In this document: positions 34,965-45,054 of the stretch, piece after piece | Position numbering within the stretch: position 1 is the stretch's first letter | Layout: each line of letters opens with the position of its first letter | Assembly (NCBI GenBank): GCA_023398615.1 | Contig: JAEWSD010000210.1 | Span: 50,870 to 114,869 of the forward strand | Direction: 5' to 3' | Origin: Bacillota bacterium | GTDB taxonomy: Bacteria > Bacillota > Clostridia > Lachnospirales > Lachnospiraceae | DNA length: 64,000 bases | Notes under the pieces: model-generated | Database searches by the model: none | Seen by the model: the letters and a program-made list of their open reading frames with translations, nothing else | What the model was told of the DNA's origin: nothing | Program-made: the position numbers and the translations under genes

Positions 34965-36131
34965 ATGGACGGGATGTTATCTCAAGAAGAGATTAATGCA
35001 CTTCTAAGCGGGATAAACTCCGACATTGATAATGCGGCCGACAGTCATTCGGACTCATTATCGGAAGCGGAGAAGGATGCAATAGGCGAAGTATCGAATA
35101 TCAGTATGGGAACCGCTGCAACTACTTTATCCTCCTTAGTGAATCAGAAGGTAATAATAACTACTCCTGTAGTGTCCTATGCAACTTGGGAGGATTTGGC
35201 CGACAGCTATGATCGTCCCTGCGTTTTTATACAAATATACTATAAAGACGGACTGGATGGCAGTAACATTTTAATATTGAAGGAGAATGATGTTAAGGTA
35301 ATTACCGATTTAATGATGGGCGGTGACGGTTCCAACGTTGATAATGAGCTTTCGGAACTGCACTTAAGTGCCATCAGCGAGGCCATGAACCAGATGATGG
35401 GATCGGCTGCCACATCCATTTCCTCCATGCTGGGGAAACGGGTCGATATCAGTCCTCCGAAAGCCGATTTGGTGGATTTAAACGGTTCGATTGACGATCA
35501 GGCGGTGGTGCCTTTTCTGAAGGAAACTTTTGTGAAGGTATCTTTTAAAATGGAGATCGGAGAACTGGTGGACAGTGAATTGATGCAGCTGTATCCGTTT
35601 GACTTTGCAAGAGACCTGTATCAGAAGTTTATCGGGGATACTCAGGCAAAAAATAAAACGTCCGCTGCTGACGGACAGGAAAGTAAGGCGGCGCAGCCGG
35701 TAAATCAGCCGAAGCCGGATAATAAGGACCCCGGTCAGATGCAGCAGGGCCAGATTCCTTTTGCGCAGCCGGCTCAGGGAACGCAGAATATGTTTGCAGG
35801 CACGAGTTATAACTATATGATGCCGCCGGTTCAGGATGTGAACGTTCAGCAGGCACAGTTTCAGCCGTTTACAACACCTCAGGCTCCGGTTGCCCAGCCC
35901 GAGAATATCGATCTGATCATGGATGTTCCCTTAGAGGTTACGGTGGAGCTTGGTCGGACCAGTAAGTCGATTAAGGAAATATTGGAATTTTCACCCGGTA
36001 CGATCATAGAGCTTAATAAGCTTGCCGGAGAACCGATAGACGTCCTTGTGAACGGCAAGTTTGTTGCAAAAGGGGAAGTTGTTGTAATTGAAGAATCCTT
36101 TGGTATCAGGGTTACTGAAATAGTGAAATAA
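34965..36131 (+). CDS. fliY: FliY/FliN flagellar motor switch phosphatase
   Basis: FliY combines a C-ring FliN domain with a CheC-like CheY-P phosphatase. The 388 residues start with an EIDxLL-like peptide (LSQEEINALLSG), then a CheC-like domain with two E-x2-N active-site patterns (IGEVSNISMGTAATTL near residue 45 and ISEAMNQMMGSAATSI near 142), a Gln/Pro-rich linker (about 225-305) and a C-terminal SpoA/FliN domain (VPLEVTVELGRTSKSIKEIL to the end). Both phosphatase sites appear intact. Confidence 0.95.
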   Translation: MDGMLSQEEINALLSGINSDIDNAADSHSDSLSEAEKDAIGEVSNISMGTAATTLSSLVNQKVIITTPVVSYATWEDLADSYDRPCVFIQIYYKDGLDGSNILILKENDVKVITDLMMGGDGSNVDNELSELHLSAISEAMNQMMGSAATSISSMLGKRVDISPPKADLVDLNGSIDDQAVVPFLKETFVKVSFKMEIGELVDSELMQLYPFDFARDLYQKFIGDTQAKNKTSAADGQESKAAQPVNQPKPDNKDPGQMQQGQIPFAQPAQGTQNMFAGTSYNYMMPPVQDVNVQQAQFQPFTTPQAPVAQPENIDLIMDVPLEVTVELGRTSKSIKEILEFSPGTIIELNKLAGEPIDVLVNGKFVAKGEVVVIEESFGIRVTEIVK

Positions 36132-36165
36132 CAATAATTAATACACATGATAGGAGAAATCGAAA

Positions 36166-36528
36166 ATGGCAAAAAGTATATTAATTTGTGATGATGCTGC
36201 TTTTATGAGAATGATGATTAAGGACATTTTAACCAAGAACGGTTATTCCATTGCCGGTGAAGCTGAAAATGGCGTGAAAGCGGTGGAGAAGTATAATGAA
36301 ACCAAACCGGACCTGGTTATGATGGATATTACCATGCCGGAGATGGATGGCATTCAGGCGTTAAAGAAGATAAAAACAGCGGACCCAAGTGCGAATATTA
36401 TAATGTGTTCCGCTATGGGACAGCAAGCTATGGTAATTGACTCTATTCAGTCGGGAGCGAAGGATTTTATCGTAAAACCTTTTCAGGCTGACAGAGTGCT
36501 TGAGGCTGTTAAAAAAGCGGTAGGCTGA
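36166..36528 (+). CDS. cheY: Chemotaxis response regulator CheY
   Basis: Single-domain response regulator phosphorylated by CheA that binds the motor switch. The 120 residues keep the acidic pocket (CDD at 8-10), phospho-acceptor Asp54 (VMMDITMPEMDG), the Ser/Thr at CSAMG and the Lys in FIVKPF. Placement fliY-cheY-fliO is the Bacillus/Clostridium pattern. No output domain. Confidence 0.97.
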   Translation: MAKSILICDDAAFMRMMIKDILTKNGYSIAGEAENGVKAVEKYNETKPDLVMMDITMPEMDGIQALKKIKTADPSANIIMCSAMGQQAMVIDSIQSGAKDFIVKPFQADRVLEAVKKAVG

Positions 36529-36529
36529 T

Positions 36530-36946
36530 ATGACTGCTTTGGAGATGGGATTATCGGATAAGGGGACCTCGGGTATGAGTAATGTCTTACAGTTGATGGG
36601 ACTCCTTGTTCTGTTTGTCGTAATTCTGATAGTTACCTATTATACTACCAGGTTTGTCGGCGGTATTAAATTAGGTCAGATGAGGAAGGGCAATTTTAAG
36701 GTGCTCGAAACCTTTCGCATAGCACAAAACAGGTATCTGCAGCTGGTGCAGATAGGGAAGAAATACATCGTTATTGCAATAGGCAAGAATGAAATTGAGT
36801 TCATCACCGAACTGCAGGAAAATGACTTGATCCGGCAGGAACAATCTGAGAAGAAGGATATTAAATTTCTGGATGTCCTGACAAGAATTGCGGGCAGGCG
36901 TGAAGATAATAAAGAGAAAGATGATCGGGAAACGGATCATGAGTAA
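36530..36946 (+). CDS. fliO: Flagellar biosynthetic protein FliO
   Basis: FliO (FliZ in Bacillus naming) is a small membrane protein that helps assemble the FliP ring. One helix (VLQLMGLLVLFVVILIVTYYTTRFV) is followed by a cytoplasmic FliO domain (QMRKGNFKVLETFRIAQNRY; LQLVQIGKKYIVIAIGKNEI) and a charged tail. ATG 36530 starts one base after cheY; ATG 36575 has a better Shine-Dalgarno (AAGGGG, nine bases upstream) and would give 123 residues. Start uncertain. Confidence 0.88.
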   Translation: MTALEMGLSDKGTSGMSNVLQLMGLLVLFVVILIVTYYTTRFVGGIKLGQMRKGNFKVLETFRIAQNRYLQLVQIGKKYIVIAIGKNEIEFITELQENDLIRQEQSEKKDIKFLDVLTRIAGRREDNKEKDDRETDHE

Positions 36947-36958
36947 GGGTTGGTATCC

Positions 36959-37852
36959 ATGACTGTATATATAAAGAAACACTTAAGAAATATGAAAAGA
37001 ATGATCAGAATCTTATTTGTGATATGTATATTGACCTTTCTTTCGATTACCCCTGTTTATGCTTCGGCTTCGGCAGGTAATCCGGCCGGAGGCGATACGG
37101 CGGCCGCAGGCAGCAGGAATGATCCGACCGGCAGCACCTCAGACGGAGATACTTCCGCCGCCGGTATTGAAGGGAATGTGGGCCCCGTCCGATTCAGCAT
37201 GGATACAGGGACGGACGGCAAGGGTTTATCTTCGACTTTACAGATACTGTTAATCATTACCCTGATATCTTTGGCTCCCTCCATATTAATAATGGTGACC
37301 TCATTTACCAGGATACTGGTCGTTCTGCACTTTGTACGTTCGGCGCTCGGAACGATGACGACGCCTCCGAATCAGATACTGATCGGAATTGCATTATTTC
37401 TCACTTTTTTTATCATGAATCCTGTGTTTACTGACATTAACAATAATGCGATTCAGCCGTTATCAAGAGGTGAAATTACACAGGAAGAAGCTTATACCGC
37501 CGGTATTGCGCCGATCCGGAAGTTTATGCTGGAACAGATAAGGGATGAGAAGGACCTGAAGCTTTTTATGAATATCGCAAAAATCGACACTGTTGACTCC
37601 TTCGATGAGATTCCGACAACGGTCATTATCCCGGCTTTTATTATTAGTGAATTAAGACAGGCTTTTATCATTGGTTTTTTGATTTACATACCGTTTATCG
37701 TTGTTGATATGGTAGTAGCGTCTACACTTATGTCAATGGGTATGATGATGCTTCCGCCGACAACAATTTCCATGCCTTTTAAAATTCTCCTTTTTATTAT
37801 GGCAGACGGATGGAACTTGATCATCGGACAGCTGGTCAGAACTTTCTATTAG
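36959..37852 (+). CDS. fliP: Flagellar export gate protein FliP
   Basis: FliP forms the core pore of the flagellar type III export gate. The 297 residues begin with a basic segment and cleavable-looking signal (IRILFVICILTFLSITPVYA, cut after VYA), an Ala/Gly/Asp-rich spacer of about 60 residues, then four membrane helices with family motifs (TSFTRILVVLHFVRSALGTMT; PPNQILIGIALFLTFF; MMMLPPTTISMPFKILLF). ATG 36959 follows AAGGGTTGG. The spacer before the first core helix is longer than in many FliP proteins. Confidence 0.95.
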   Translation: MTVYIKKHLRNMKRMIRILFVICILTFLSITPVYASASAGNPAGGDTAAAGSRNDPTGSTSDGDTSAAGIEGNVGPVRFSMDTGTDGKGLSSTLQILLIITLISLAPSILIMVTSFTRILVVLHFVRSALGTMTTPPNQILIGIALFLTFFIMNPVFTDINNNAIQPLSRGEITQEEAYTAGIAPIRKFMLEQIRDEKDLKLFMNIAKIDTVDSFDEIPTTVIIPAFIISELRQAFIIGFLIYIPFIVVDMVVASTLMSMGMMMLPPTTISMPFKILLFIMADGWNLIIGQLVRTFY

Positions 37853-37871
37853 ATAACCGGAGGAACCTGTT

Positions 37872-38147
37872 ATGAATGAAAACATTGTTGTTGATATAGC
37901 CAGGCAGACCTTATGGCTGATTATCAAGGTATCGGCTCCTATGCTGATTGCTTCTCTTATTGTGGGGCTGATAGTAAGCATTTTGCAGACGGTAACCTCA
38001 ATTCAGGAACAAACCCTCACATTTGTTCCGAAGCTTATAGCCGTGTTCCTGGTATTAGCTCTTTTCGGCAACTGGATTTTTTCAGAGGTGAGAGACTTTG
38101 CGGTGGAACTGTTTATGAATTTCGGCTACTATATTAGGTCCGTATAA
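37872..38147 (+). CDS. fliQ: Flagellar export gate protein FliQ
   Basis: Small two-helix export gate subunit. The 91 residues have helices around LWLIIKVSAPMLIASLIVGLIVSI and LIAVFLVLALFGNWIF with the conserved QTVTSIQEQTLTFVPK between them. RBS GGAGGA. Its stop overlaps the fliR start (TAATG). Confidence 0.96.
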   Translation: MNENIVVDIARQTLWLIIKVSAPMLIASLIVGLIVSILQTVTSIQEQTLTFVPKLIAVFLVLALFGNWIFSEVRDFAVELFMNFGYYIRSV

Positions 38148-38911
38148 TGTTTACGACAGAGTATTTAGATGTTTTTTTGCTGATACTTGTGAGGATCACT
38201 ACGTTTATTTATGTTGCTCCTTTTTTTAGCTTGAGGGATGTTCCGCAGAGAGTTAAGGTTGGTTTCTCCCTGTTTTTCGCTATCATACTGTATCAGGCGG
38301 TACCGGTATCGGCAGTCCGGTATCAGACGGTGATAGAATATGCCCTCCTGGTGGTAAATGAAGCTTTACTTGGATTGATTATTGGGTTCTTTACCAATAT
38401 CAGTTATTACATACTTTCCTTTTCCGGACATTTTATGGATATGGAAATCGGATTCTCGATGGTAAATGAATTCGATCCGGTTTCCAGCATACAGACAACG
38501 ATTACCAGTAATTTTTATACCTATCTGGTTATGCTGATGATGCTGGTAACAAATTTGCATTACTATATTATTACAGCGTTAGCCGATACCTTTCGAATCA
38601 TTCCCGTCGGGGAAGTGGTGATTAAACCGGAAATCTACTTACTTATGCTGAAGTTCACAAAGGATTATTTTATTATAGGATTCCGGATTGTGCTTCCGGT
38701 ATTTGCGGCTACCCTGATTTTAAATTCAATTCTGGCTATCCTGGCTAAGATAGCCCCGCAGATGAATATGTTTGTTATCGGTTTACAGTTGAAGGTATTA
38801 GTCGGTTTGTCGGTACTTTTTCTTCTTGTCGGCTTTACTCCCACTGTTTCCGATTTCATCTTTCAAGAGATGATAGATATGATGAAAGCAGCAGTGAATG
38901 CTTTATCCTGA
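38147..38911 (+). CDS. fliR: Flagellar export gate protein FliR
   Basis: Export gate subunit that completes the FliPQR pore. The 254-residue protein has about six hydrophobic segments; FliR markers include FLLILVRITTFIYVAPFFSL, LGLIIGFFTNISYY and MEIGFSMVNEFDPVSS. Translationally coupled to fliQ through TAATG. flhB follows after 82 bases with its best start. Confidence 0.96.
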   Translation: MFTTEYLDVFLLILVRITTFIYVAPFFSLRDVPQRVKVGFSLFFAIILYQAVPVSAVRYQTVIEYALLVVNEALLGLIIGFFTNISYYILSFSGHFMDMEIGFSMVNEFDPVSSIQTTITSNFYTYLVMLMMLVTNLHYYIITALADTFRIIPVGEVVIKPEIYLLMLKFTKDYFIIGFRIVLPVFAATLILNSILAILAKIAPQMNMFVIGLQLKVLVGLSVLFLLVGFTPTVSDFIFQEMIDMMKAAVNALS

Positions 38912-38993
38912 TTACATAAATTAAAACGGGTTACATATGTTTGGCGGTTTACGGAGTGAAATGAATAGTTGCCATTTAGAAGGAATGAAGCAG

Positions 38994-40106
38994 ATGGAGC
39001 ACCTTTTTAAATACCGATTGCAGTTTTTCGCCAAAGAAGGTCCCGGCGGTGAAAAAACAGAAGAACCAACAGCGAAGAAATTATCCGAGGCAAGGAAAGA
39101 GGGACAGGTCGCTAAAAGTACGGAACTGGTTACAGCCGTTTCCCTGCTTACCCTGTTCTTATCCATTAAGATGTTTATAGGAAATATCTATAACAGCTTT
39201 ATTTCAAATTACATAAAGTCTTATAGCAGTATTGAAAAATATGCCGGAGAGGAATTTAACAATAATACGGCTCAAAGCTTATTGCAGGATGGCTTGTTTT
39301 CTATTCTGAAAATCATAGTGCCGTTAATGATTATTTCCTTTGTGGCGGTGATCGTTGTCAACATGTTTCAGGTAAAATGGCTGATAACGACCAAACCCCT
39401 TTCGCCGAAATTCAGTAAGTTCAATCCGGTCAGCGGTTTTAAAAGGATCTTTTCAATGGACAAGCTGCTGGAAATGGGAAAAGAGCTATTAAAGATTGCG
39501 GTAATTGTCTATGTGGTGTACAGTACGCTTAAGAACAGGCAATACATTTTAGGAATGCTTTATAATATGGATATGACTGCGGCAATCCTGTTCATAGGTA
39601 ATATTGTGCTTGATCTGGGAATGAAGATCAGTTTCATCTTTGTTATAATCGGAGTTGCGGATTACATATATCAGAAGTTTAAGTTCAGAAAAGACATGAG
39701 GATGACGAAACAGGAAGTTAAGGATGAGTATAAACAGTCCGAAGGAGATCCTCAGATTAAAGGTAAGATACGAAGCAAGATGCGTGAAGCATCTCAAAGA
39801 AGAATGATGCAGCAGCTGCCGGAGGCGGACGTGGTAATCACCAACCCCACCCATTTTGCAGCGGCTATCAAATACGATAAAGAGACTGCCGAAGCACCCG
39901 TTTTACTGGCAAAGGGTGCTGATTATCTGGCGTTGAAAATAAAAGAGATTGCGAGAGAGAATAAAATAGTTATCGTTGAAAACAAGCCTCTTGCAAGGAT
40001 GCTGTATTATAATGTTGAAATCGGCAACGAAATACCGCCGGAGCTGTACCAGATGACGGCGGAGGTGCTCGCTTATGTATATGGCTTGAATAACAAAGCG
40101 AAATAA
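38994..40106 (+). CDS. flhB: Flagellar export switch protein FlhB
   Basis: FlhB controls export substrate specificity and is processed by autocleavage in its cytoplasmic domain. The protein has the N-terminal EKTEEPTAKKLSEARKEGQVAKS, four membrane helices and the self-cleaving NPTH motif (Asn284-Pro285 in VITNPTHFAAAIKY). ATG 38994 lies nine bases after AGAAGGA and gives 370 residues; an ATG at 38937 is in frame but poorly preceded. The fliR-flhB-flhA order is typical. Confidence 0.95.
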   Translation: MEHLFKYRLQFFAKEGPGGEKTEEPTAKKLSEARKEGQVAKSTELVTAVSLLTLFLSIKMFIGNIYNSFISNYIKSYSSIEKYAGEEFNNNTAQSLLQDGLFSILKIIVPLMIISFVAVIVVNMFQVKWLITTKPLSPKFSKFNPVSGFKRIFSMDKLLEMGKELLKIAVIVYVVYSTLKNRQYILGMLYNMDMTAAILFIGNIVLDLGMKISFIFVIIGVADYIYQKFKFRKDMRMTKQEVKDEYKQSEGDPQIKGKIRSKMREASQRRMMQQLPEADVVITNPTHFAAAIKYDKETAEAPVLLAKGADYLALKIKEIARENKIVIVENKPLARMLYYNVEIGNEIPPELYQMTAEVLAYVYGLNNKAK

Positions 40107-40148
40107 ACATCCATAATTGACTGACAGGAAGAAAGGGGGCGGGGTTCG

Positions 40149-42182
40149 ATGAAAAAAACAGATTTGGCGATTGGCTTATATATTATGTCGGCTTTGGTTT
40201 TTCTGATTGTACCGATACCGAAATTTTTGCTGGACATATTGCTTGCCATGAATATCTCGATTGCAATGATTGTTTTATTCAATGCCCTGTTTTCCCTTGA
40301 AGTATTAAATATGGCTTCCTTTCCCACCATATTGCTCTTTACCACAATATTCAGGGTGTCGTTGAATGTATCTTCCACCAGGCTGATACTGACAACGGGA
40401 GATCCGGGAAGAGTGGTTGAAACCTTCGGCCGCTTTGTCGGCGGCGGGGACCCTGTCATCGGTATTATTGTATTCTTTATACTGCTGATCGTTCAGTTCA
40501 TGGTTATCAATAAGGGCTCCGAGAGAGTTGCGGAGGTTTCCGCCAGGTTCACGCTGGATGCAATGCCCGGAAAGCAGATGGCTATCGATGCCGATCTGAA
40601 TACCGGCGCCATCAATGATGCACAGGCCAGGGAACGCCGTGAAAAGATCCAGGAGGAATCTACCTTCTTCGGTTCTATGGACGGTGCTACCAAGTATGTA
40701 AAGGGAGATGCCATTGCCGGCCTGATTATTACATTGTTCAGCTTTGCCGGCGGCATGGTTATGGGTATGATCCGGGACGGTATGCCTGCCGGAGAAGCTT
40801 TTGATCGGTATACCATATTGACGATCGGTGACGGGCTGGTAAGCCAGATCCCCGCGTTAATGATATCCCTGGCAACCGGTATCCTTGTAACAAAGGTATC
40901 AAAGGAGTCCGATACGGGAGATTTATTAATAAAGCAGCTCTTTTCCATTCCCAAGGTACTGTATATGGTAGGCGGCAGCATGATTTTCCTTGGAATCGTT
41001 ACTCCGTTGCCGGATCTCGTGTTCTGTACCTACGGAGTGGCTCTTATCGTAACCGGGAGGGTCATTGCAAACAAAATTGAGGTTAATGAGATCGAAAGCC
41101 AGGCAACCGCGGAAGAAAGCTCCGGCGATGAGATCAGGAGGCCTGAGAATGTGGTATCCCTGTTACAGGTTGACCCGATAGAATTGGAGTTCGGATATGG
41201 AATCATCCCGCTCGCCGATGTGAACCAGGGCGGAGACCTGCTGGACAGGGTAGTGCTTATCCGAAGGCAGATAGCATTGGAGTTAGGCTGTGTCGTTCCT
41301 ATGATACGTTTACGGGATAACATCCAGCTAAATCCCAATCAGTATGTGATTAAGATCAAGGGGATTCCGATCAGTGAAGGGGAGATTCTGTTTGACCACT
41401 ATATGGCAATGAACCCCGGTTATGTGGAGGAAGAGATTACCGGAATACCGACCTTTGAACCCTCCTTCCATCTTCCTGCGATATGGATCACGGAAAGTCA
41501 GCGGGAACGAGCGGAATCACTTGGATATACGGTTGTGGATCCTCCGTCCATAATAGCGACGCATTTAACGGAAATCATACGTACCCATATACATGAGCTG
41601 CTTACCAGACAGGATGTTCAGAATCTTATTAACAATGTACAGGAAGCCAATCCGACACTTGTTTCGGAACTGGTGCCTAAATTACTGAGTGTCGGTGAGA
41701 TACAGAAAGTCCTGCAGAACCTTTTGAAGGAGGGAATATCGATCAGGGATCTGATCTCTGTCTTTGAGACACTGGCAGACTATGCCGCGACGACCAGAGA
41801 CCCCGATGTCCTTACGGAATATGCGAGGCAGGCATTAAAACGCGCCATATCAAATAAATTCTTTACTTCGAACGAAACTACAAGCGTTGTGACATTAGAT
41901 CCGAAGATTGAACAGGATATTATGGGGGCCGTTAAGCAGACGGAACAGGGCTCCTATCTGGCAATCGATCCGGAGAAGACGCAGGATATTATTCATTCCG
42001 TTCAGGAAGAAATCGAGAAGCTTGAGAATCTCGGTAAGAATCCGATCATTATAACTTCTCCGATCGTAAGAATGTATTTTAAGAAATTAACACAGGACTA
42101 CTTTAAGGACCTAATCGTAATTTCATACAATGAGATAGATTCAACGGTAGAATTACAATCAGTAGGGATGGTGACGGCATAA
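40149..42182 (+). CDS. flhA: Flagellar export protein FlhA
   Basis: FlhA is the largest export gate subunit and docks chaperone-substrate complexes. The 677 residues have eight hydrophobic segments in the first half, the conserved FHIPEP-type loop region (RFTLDAMPGKQMAIDADLNTG near residue 145) and a large cytoplasmic domain (about 330-677). RBS GGGGGCGGGG. It overlaps flhF by one base (TAATG). Confidence 0.98.
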   Translation: MKKTDLAIGLYIMSALVFLIVPIPKFLLDILLAMNISIAMIVLFNALFSLEVLNMASFPTILLFTTIFRVSLNVSSTRLILTTGDPGRVVETFGRFVGGGDPVIGIIVFFILLIVQFMVINKGSERVAEVSARFTLDAMPGKQMAIDADLNTGAINDAQARERREKIQEESTFFGSMDGATKYVKGDAIAGLIITLFSFAGGMVMGMIRDGMPAGEAFDRYTILTIGDGLVSQIPALMISLATGILVTKVSKESDTGDLLIKQLFSIPKVLYMVGGSMIFLGIVTPLPDLVFCTYGVALIVTGRVIANKIEVNEIESQATAEESSGDEIRRPENVVSLLQVDPIELEFGYGIIPLADVNQGGDLLDRVVLIRRQIALELGCVVPMIRLRDNIQLNPNQYVIKIKGIPISEGEILFDHYMAMNPGYVEEEITGIPTFEPSFHLPAIWITESQRERAESLGYTVVDPPSIIATHLTEIIRTHIHELLTRQDVQNLINNVQEANPTLVSELVPKLLSVGEIQKVLQNLLKEGISIRDLISVFETLADYAATTRDPDVLTEYARQALKRAISNKFFTSNETTSVVTLDPKIEQDIMGAVKQTEQGSYLAIDPEKTQDIIHSVQEEIEKLENLGKNPIIITSPIVRMYFKKLTQDYFKDLIVISYNEIDSTVELQSVGMVTA

Positions 42183-43384
42183 TGATTATAAAAAAGTTTC
42201 AGGCTAATACGGAAACCGAAGCAATTATGCTTGCTAAGGAAGAATTAGGAAAAGATGCCATAGTGATGAATATAAAAACAATATCACCCAAAGGCATTTA
42301 TAAGCTTTTTCATAAACCGACCGTTGAAGTGACGGCGGCTGTGGATGACACGGCTGTTTATGAAAAAAAGGAAGCTGTTCCGGAGAAGAAGGCAGTCAAA
42401 TTAAATCCCAATATCATTTACGACCAGGAGGAACCGGTCGCAGAAAAGACGGATAATACAGATACCGATAAGGGGGCCAACAGCTCGGCAATTGAAAGAA
42501 AACTGAATAATTTGCAGGATTTATTGGAACAGCAGTTAAATGATAAGAAAGGCGATAATGCCGAAGAGGAAAAGCCTGACGGACTTCAGCAGAATATGGC
42601 TTTCATACAGCTTATCTATAATCAGCTGATCCGGAATGAAGTGGACGAAAGGTATGTCAATCAATTGATCAGCGAAATCGAAGGGAAGTTCAGAAAGGAT
42701 GCTACGCTTGACAACATACTTTCAAGCATTTACCAGAAGATCATATTGAAGTTAGGCCAGCCCCGCACCATTGAATTGGAGGAAAATAAGCTGAAATTCA
42801 TCTTCTTTGTAGGGCCGACCGGAGTCGGTAAAACCACAACGATCGCAAAGATTGCTTCCAGCCTGAAGCTGACGAAAAAGGCCAGAGTGGCATTGCTCAC
42901 CTCTGATACCTATCGGATCGCTGCGGTGGAACAGTTAAGAACCTATGCCGGTATACTTGGAATTCCAATGAAGGTAATCTATACGGATGATGAGATTAAG
43001 GAAGCTTATAACGAGTTTAAGGATTACGATGTCGTACTGTTCGATACTGCCGGGCGCTCTCATAAAAACGATGAGCAGCAGAATGATATAAGCAGGATTA
43101 TTCATTCCGTGGATGAAGACGTACGGGAAATCTATCTGGTACTGAGTGCGACGACAAAATATAACGACCTGGTAAAAATAACAGAGAAATATTCCGAAAT
43201 TACAAACTACAGACTCTTGTTTACAAAACTGGATGAAACGATTTCCGTCGGCAACATCTATAATATCAGAATGTTGACGAATGCCGACTTATCGTATATT
43301 ACATGGGGGCAGAATGTCCCTGATGATATCGGAAAGATTGACACTCAGGATACTGCAAAGCAGTTGTTAGGAGGCAATGATTAA
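42182..43384 (+). CDS. flhF: Flagellar SRP-like GTPase FlhF
   Basis: FlhF is an SRP54-type GTPase that sets flagellar site and number. The 400 residues have a basic/acidic N-terminal B domain, a helical N domain and the G domain with GPTGVGKTTTIAKIAS (near residue 211), TSDTYRIAAVEQLRTYA, FDTAGRSHKND and TKLDET. Overlaps both flhA and flhG by one base, indicating tight coupling. Confidence 0.97.
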   Translation: MIIKKFQANTETEAIMLAKEELGKDAIVMNIKTISPKGIYKLFHKPTVEVTAAVDDTAVYEKKEAVPEKKAVKLNPNIIYDQEEPVAEKTDNTDTDKGANSSAIERKLNNLQDLLEQQLNDKKGDNAEEEKPDGLQQNMAFIQLIYNQLIRNEVDERYVNQLISEIEGKFRKDATLDNILSSIYQKIILKLGQPRTIELEENKLKFIFFVGPTGVGKTTTIAKIASSLKLTKKARVALLTSDTYRIAAVEQLRTYAGILGIPMKVIYTDDEIKEAYNEFKDYDVVLFDTAGRSHKNDEQQNDISRIIHSVDEDVREIYLVLSATTKYNDLVKITEKYSEITNYRLLFTKLDETISVGNIYNIRMLTNADLSYITWGQNVPDDIGKIDTQDTAKQLLGGND

Positions 43385-44259
43385 TGGACCAGGCACAACA
43401 ATTAAGAAATATAATAAAGAAGCAAAGCCAGCCCAGAAAGATTGCCAGAGTGATTACTGTTACAAGCGGAAAAGGAGGCGTCGGCAAATCAAGTGTATCG
43501 GTTAATCTCGGTATCCAAATGAGCAGACTTGGGAAACGTGTCGTTATTTTGGATGCTGATTTTGGACTTGCCAATGTGGAAATCATGTTGGGTATCCGTC
43601 CGAAATACAATCTTGCCGATCTGATATTCCGCGGTAAAGGTCTGCAGGATATTATAACGGAAGGCCCGGAACGGATCGGGTTCATTTCCGGAGGTTCCGG
43701 AATTCAGGAACTAACCAATGTTACAAGGGATCAAATCATATTTCTTACAAGGAAATTATTTGAATTGGATGAAATTGCCGATATAATTATTATAGATACC
43801 GGAGCAGGAATCAATGACAGTGTTCTGGAATTTGTGACTGCCAGTTCGGAGGTACTATTGATAGCAACTCCGGAACCGACTTCCATAACGGATGCGTACG
43901 CATTGTTAAAGGCATTGAACAGGAAAGTTGAATTCTCAGCCGACAATATTAAGATGATTGCCAATCGTGTCAACTCCTATGAAGAAGCTGTTGAATTATA
44001 TAATAAATTACATCTTGTCGTAGATAAATTCTTGAATATAAAATTGGAGTATTTAGGCGCAATACCTCAGGATACGAATGTATCAAAGGCAGTTATGCAG
44101 CAAAAGCCGTATTCCGTATTATACCCGAATGCGCCGTCCACCAGGGCCATACTTGAGCTTGCCAATACCCTGTGTGAGAGCAAGTCCCAGGATGTTCAGT
44201 TAAAGAAAGGTATCGCACAGTTATTCAATAATTTACTGCGAATAAAGTTAGTAAAGTAA
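43384..44259 (+). CDS. flhG: MinD-like ATPase FlhG
   Basis: FlhG (YlxH) is a MinD/ParA-type ATPase that works with FlhF to place flagella. The 291 residues contain the deviant Walker A TSGKGGVGKSSVSVNLG (near residue 24), VILDADFGLANVEIMLG and IIIDTGAGIND. The C-terminus carries a basic helix suited to membrane binding. It starts on the flhF stop codon. Confidence 0.96.
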   Translation: MDQAQQLRNIIKKQSQPRKIARVITVTSGKGGVGKSSVSVNLGIQMSRLGKRVVILDADFGLANVEIMLGIRPKYNLADLIFRGKGLQDIITEGPERIGFISGGSGIQELTNVTRDQIIFLTRKLFELDEIADIIIIDTGAGINDSVLEFVTASSEVLLIATPEPTSITDAYALLKALNRKVEFSADNIKMIANRVNSYEEAVELYNKLHLVVDKFLNIKLEYLGAIPQDTNVSKAVMQQKPYSVLYPNAPSTRAILELANTLCESKSQDVQLKKGIAQLFNNLLRIKLVK

Positions 44260-44283
44260 ACAAGGCATATAGGGAGAATCTGA

Positions 44284-45042
44284 ATGATAGGAGAATATTT
44301 ATCGATCGGAGATAGATTGGAGCTGCAGAAATTAAAAACGAAGGAGAATGAACCCTCAGGCAGCCGGACTTATCTCAGCCAGTTACTGGATTTAAGCGGG
44401 GATGATAAAGCAAAGATTGCCATGCCCATTGAAAAGGGAAGAATTATTCCTCTGTCGATTGGTGATAAATATGTACTTTGCTTTTATACGGTCAAAGGCT
44501 TATACCAGTGCAAGGCCGTCATAACGGAACGGTACAAGATACAGAATATTTACATACTGGAGGTTCAGTTTCTTTCGGAGCTGGAGAAATTCCAGAGAAG
44601 GCAGTATTATCGTTTGGAGTGCAGCCTTGATACTACATACCATGTGATTACGGAAGCTGAGACGGTCCTGGAAAACCAGGTCAAAGAGGATAGTTTCCTA
44701 AATGAAGCCGACAGGAAAATCTGTCAGGATTCTCTCGAGGTTTATAAAAAGGTTTGGTATGAAGGTACGATCACCGATATTAGCGGCGGCGGCGCTCGTT
44801 TTCATTCAAGTAACCCCATAGATGTGAATGATGCCGTATTGATGAAAATTTATCTGAATGACAGAAAAAGTCATACCCTTCATGTGAAAGTGATTACTTC
44901 CGGCAAGATGACCAACCGTCCCGGATTTTTTGAACACAGGGTACAGTTTAAAGATATTGGCAGGGAGGAACGAGAGGCTATTATAAGATTCATATTTGAG
45001 GAAGACCGTCTGAAACGAAGAAGAGAAAAAGGACTTGACTAA
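44284..45042 (+). CDS. YcgR-like PilZ-domain protein (flagellar brake / c-di-GMP receptor type)
   Basis: A 252-residue protein with an N-terminal YcgR/YpfA-N-like domain and a C-terminal PilZ domain. c-di-GMP binding motifs are visible: QRRQYYRLECSL (RxxxR type, near residue 105) and DISGGGARFHSS (D/NxSxxG, near 164). Such proteins slow the motor on c-di-GMP binding. Location between flhG and cheB in the fla/che operon agrees with this. The family assignment is firm; the brake function is inference. RBS AGGGAGA. Confidence 0.88.
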   Translation: MIGEYLSIGDRLELQKLKTKENEPSGSRTYLSQLLDLSGDDKAKIAMPIEKGRIIPLSIGDKYVLCFYTVKGLYQCKAVITERYKIQNIYILEVQFLSELEKFQRRQYYRLECSLDTTYHVITEAETVLENQVKEDSFLNEADRKICQDSLEVYKKVWYEGTITDISGGGARFHSSNPIDVNDAVLMKIYLNDRKSHTLHVKVITSGKMTNRPGFFEHRVQFKDIGREEREAIIRFIFEEDRLKRRREKGLD

Positions 45043-45054
45043 GTGGAGGTTGTT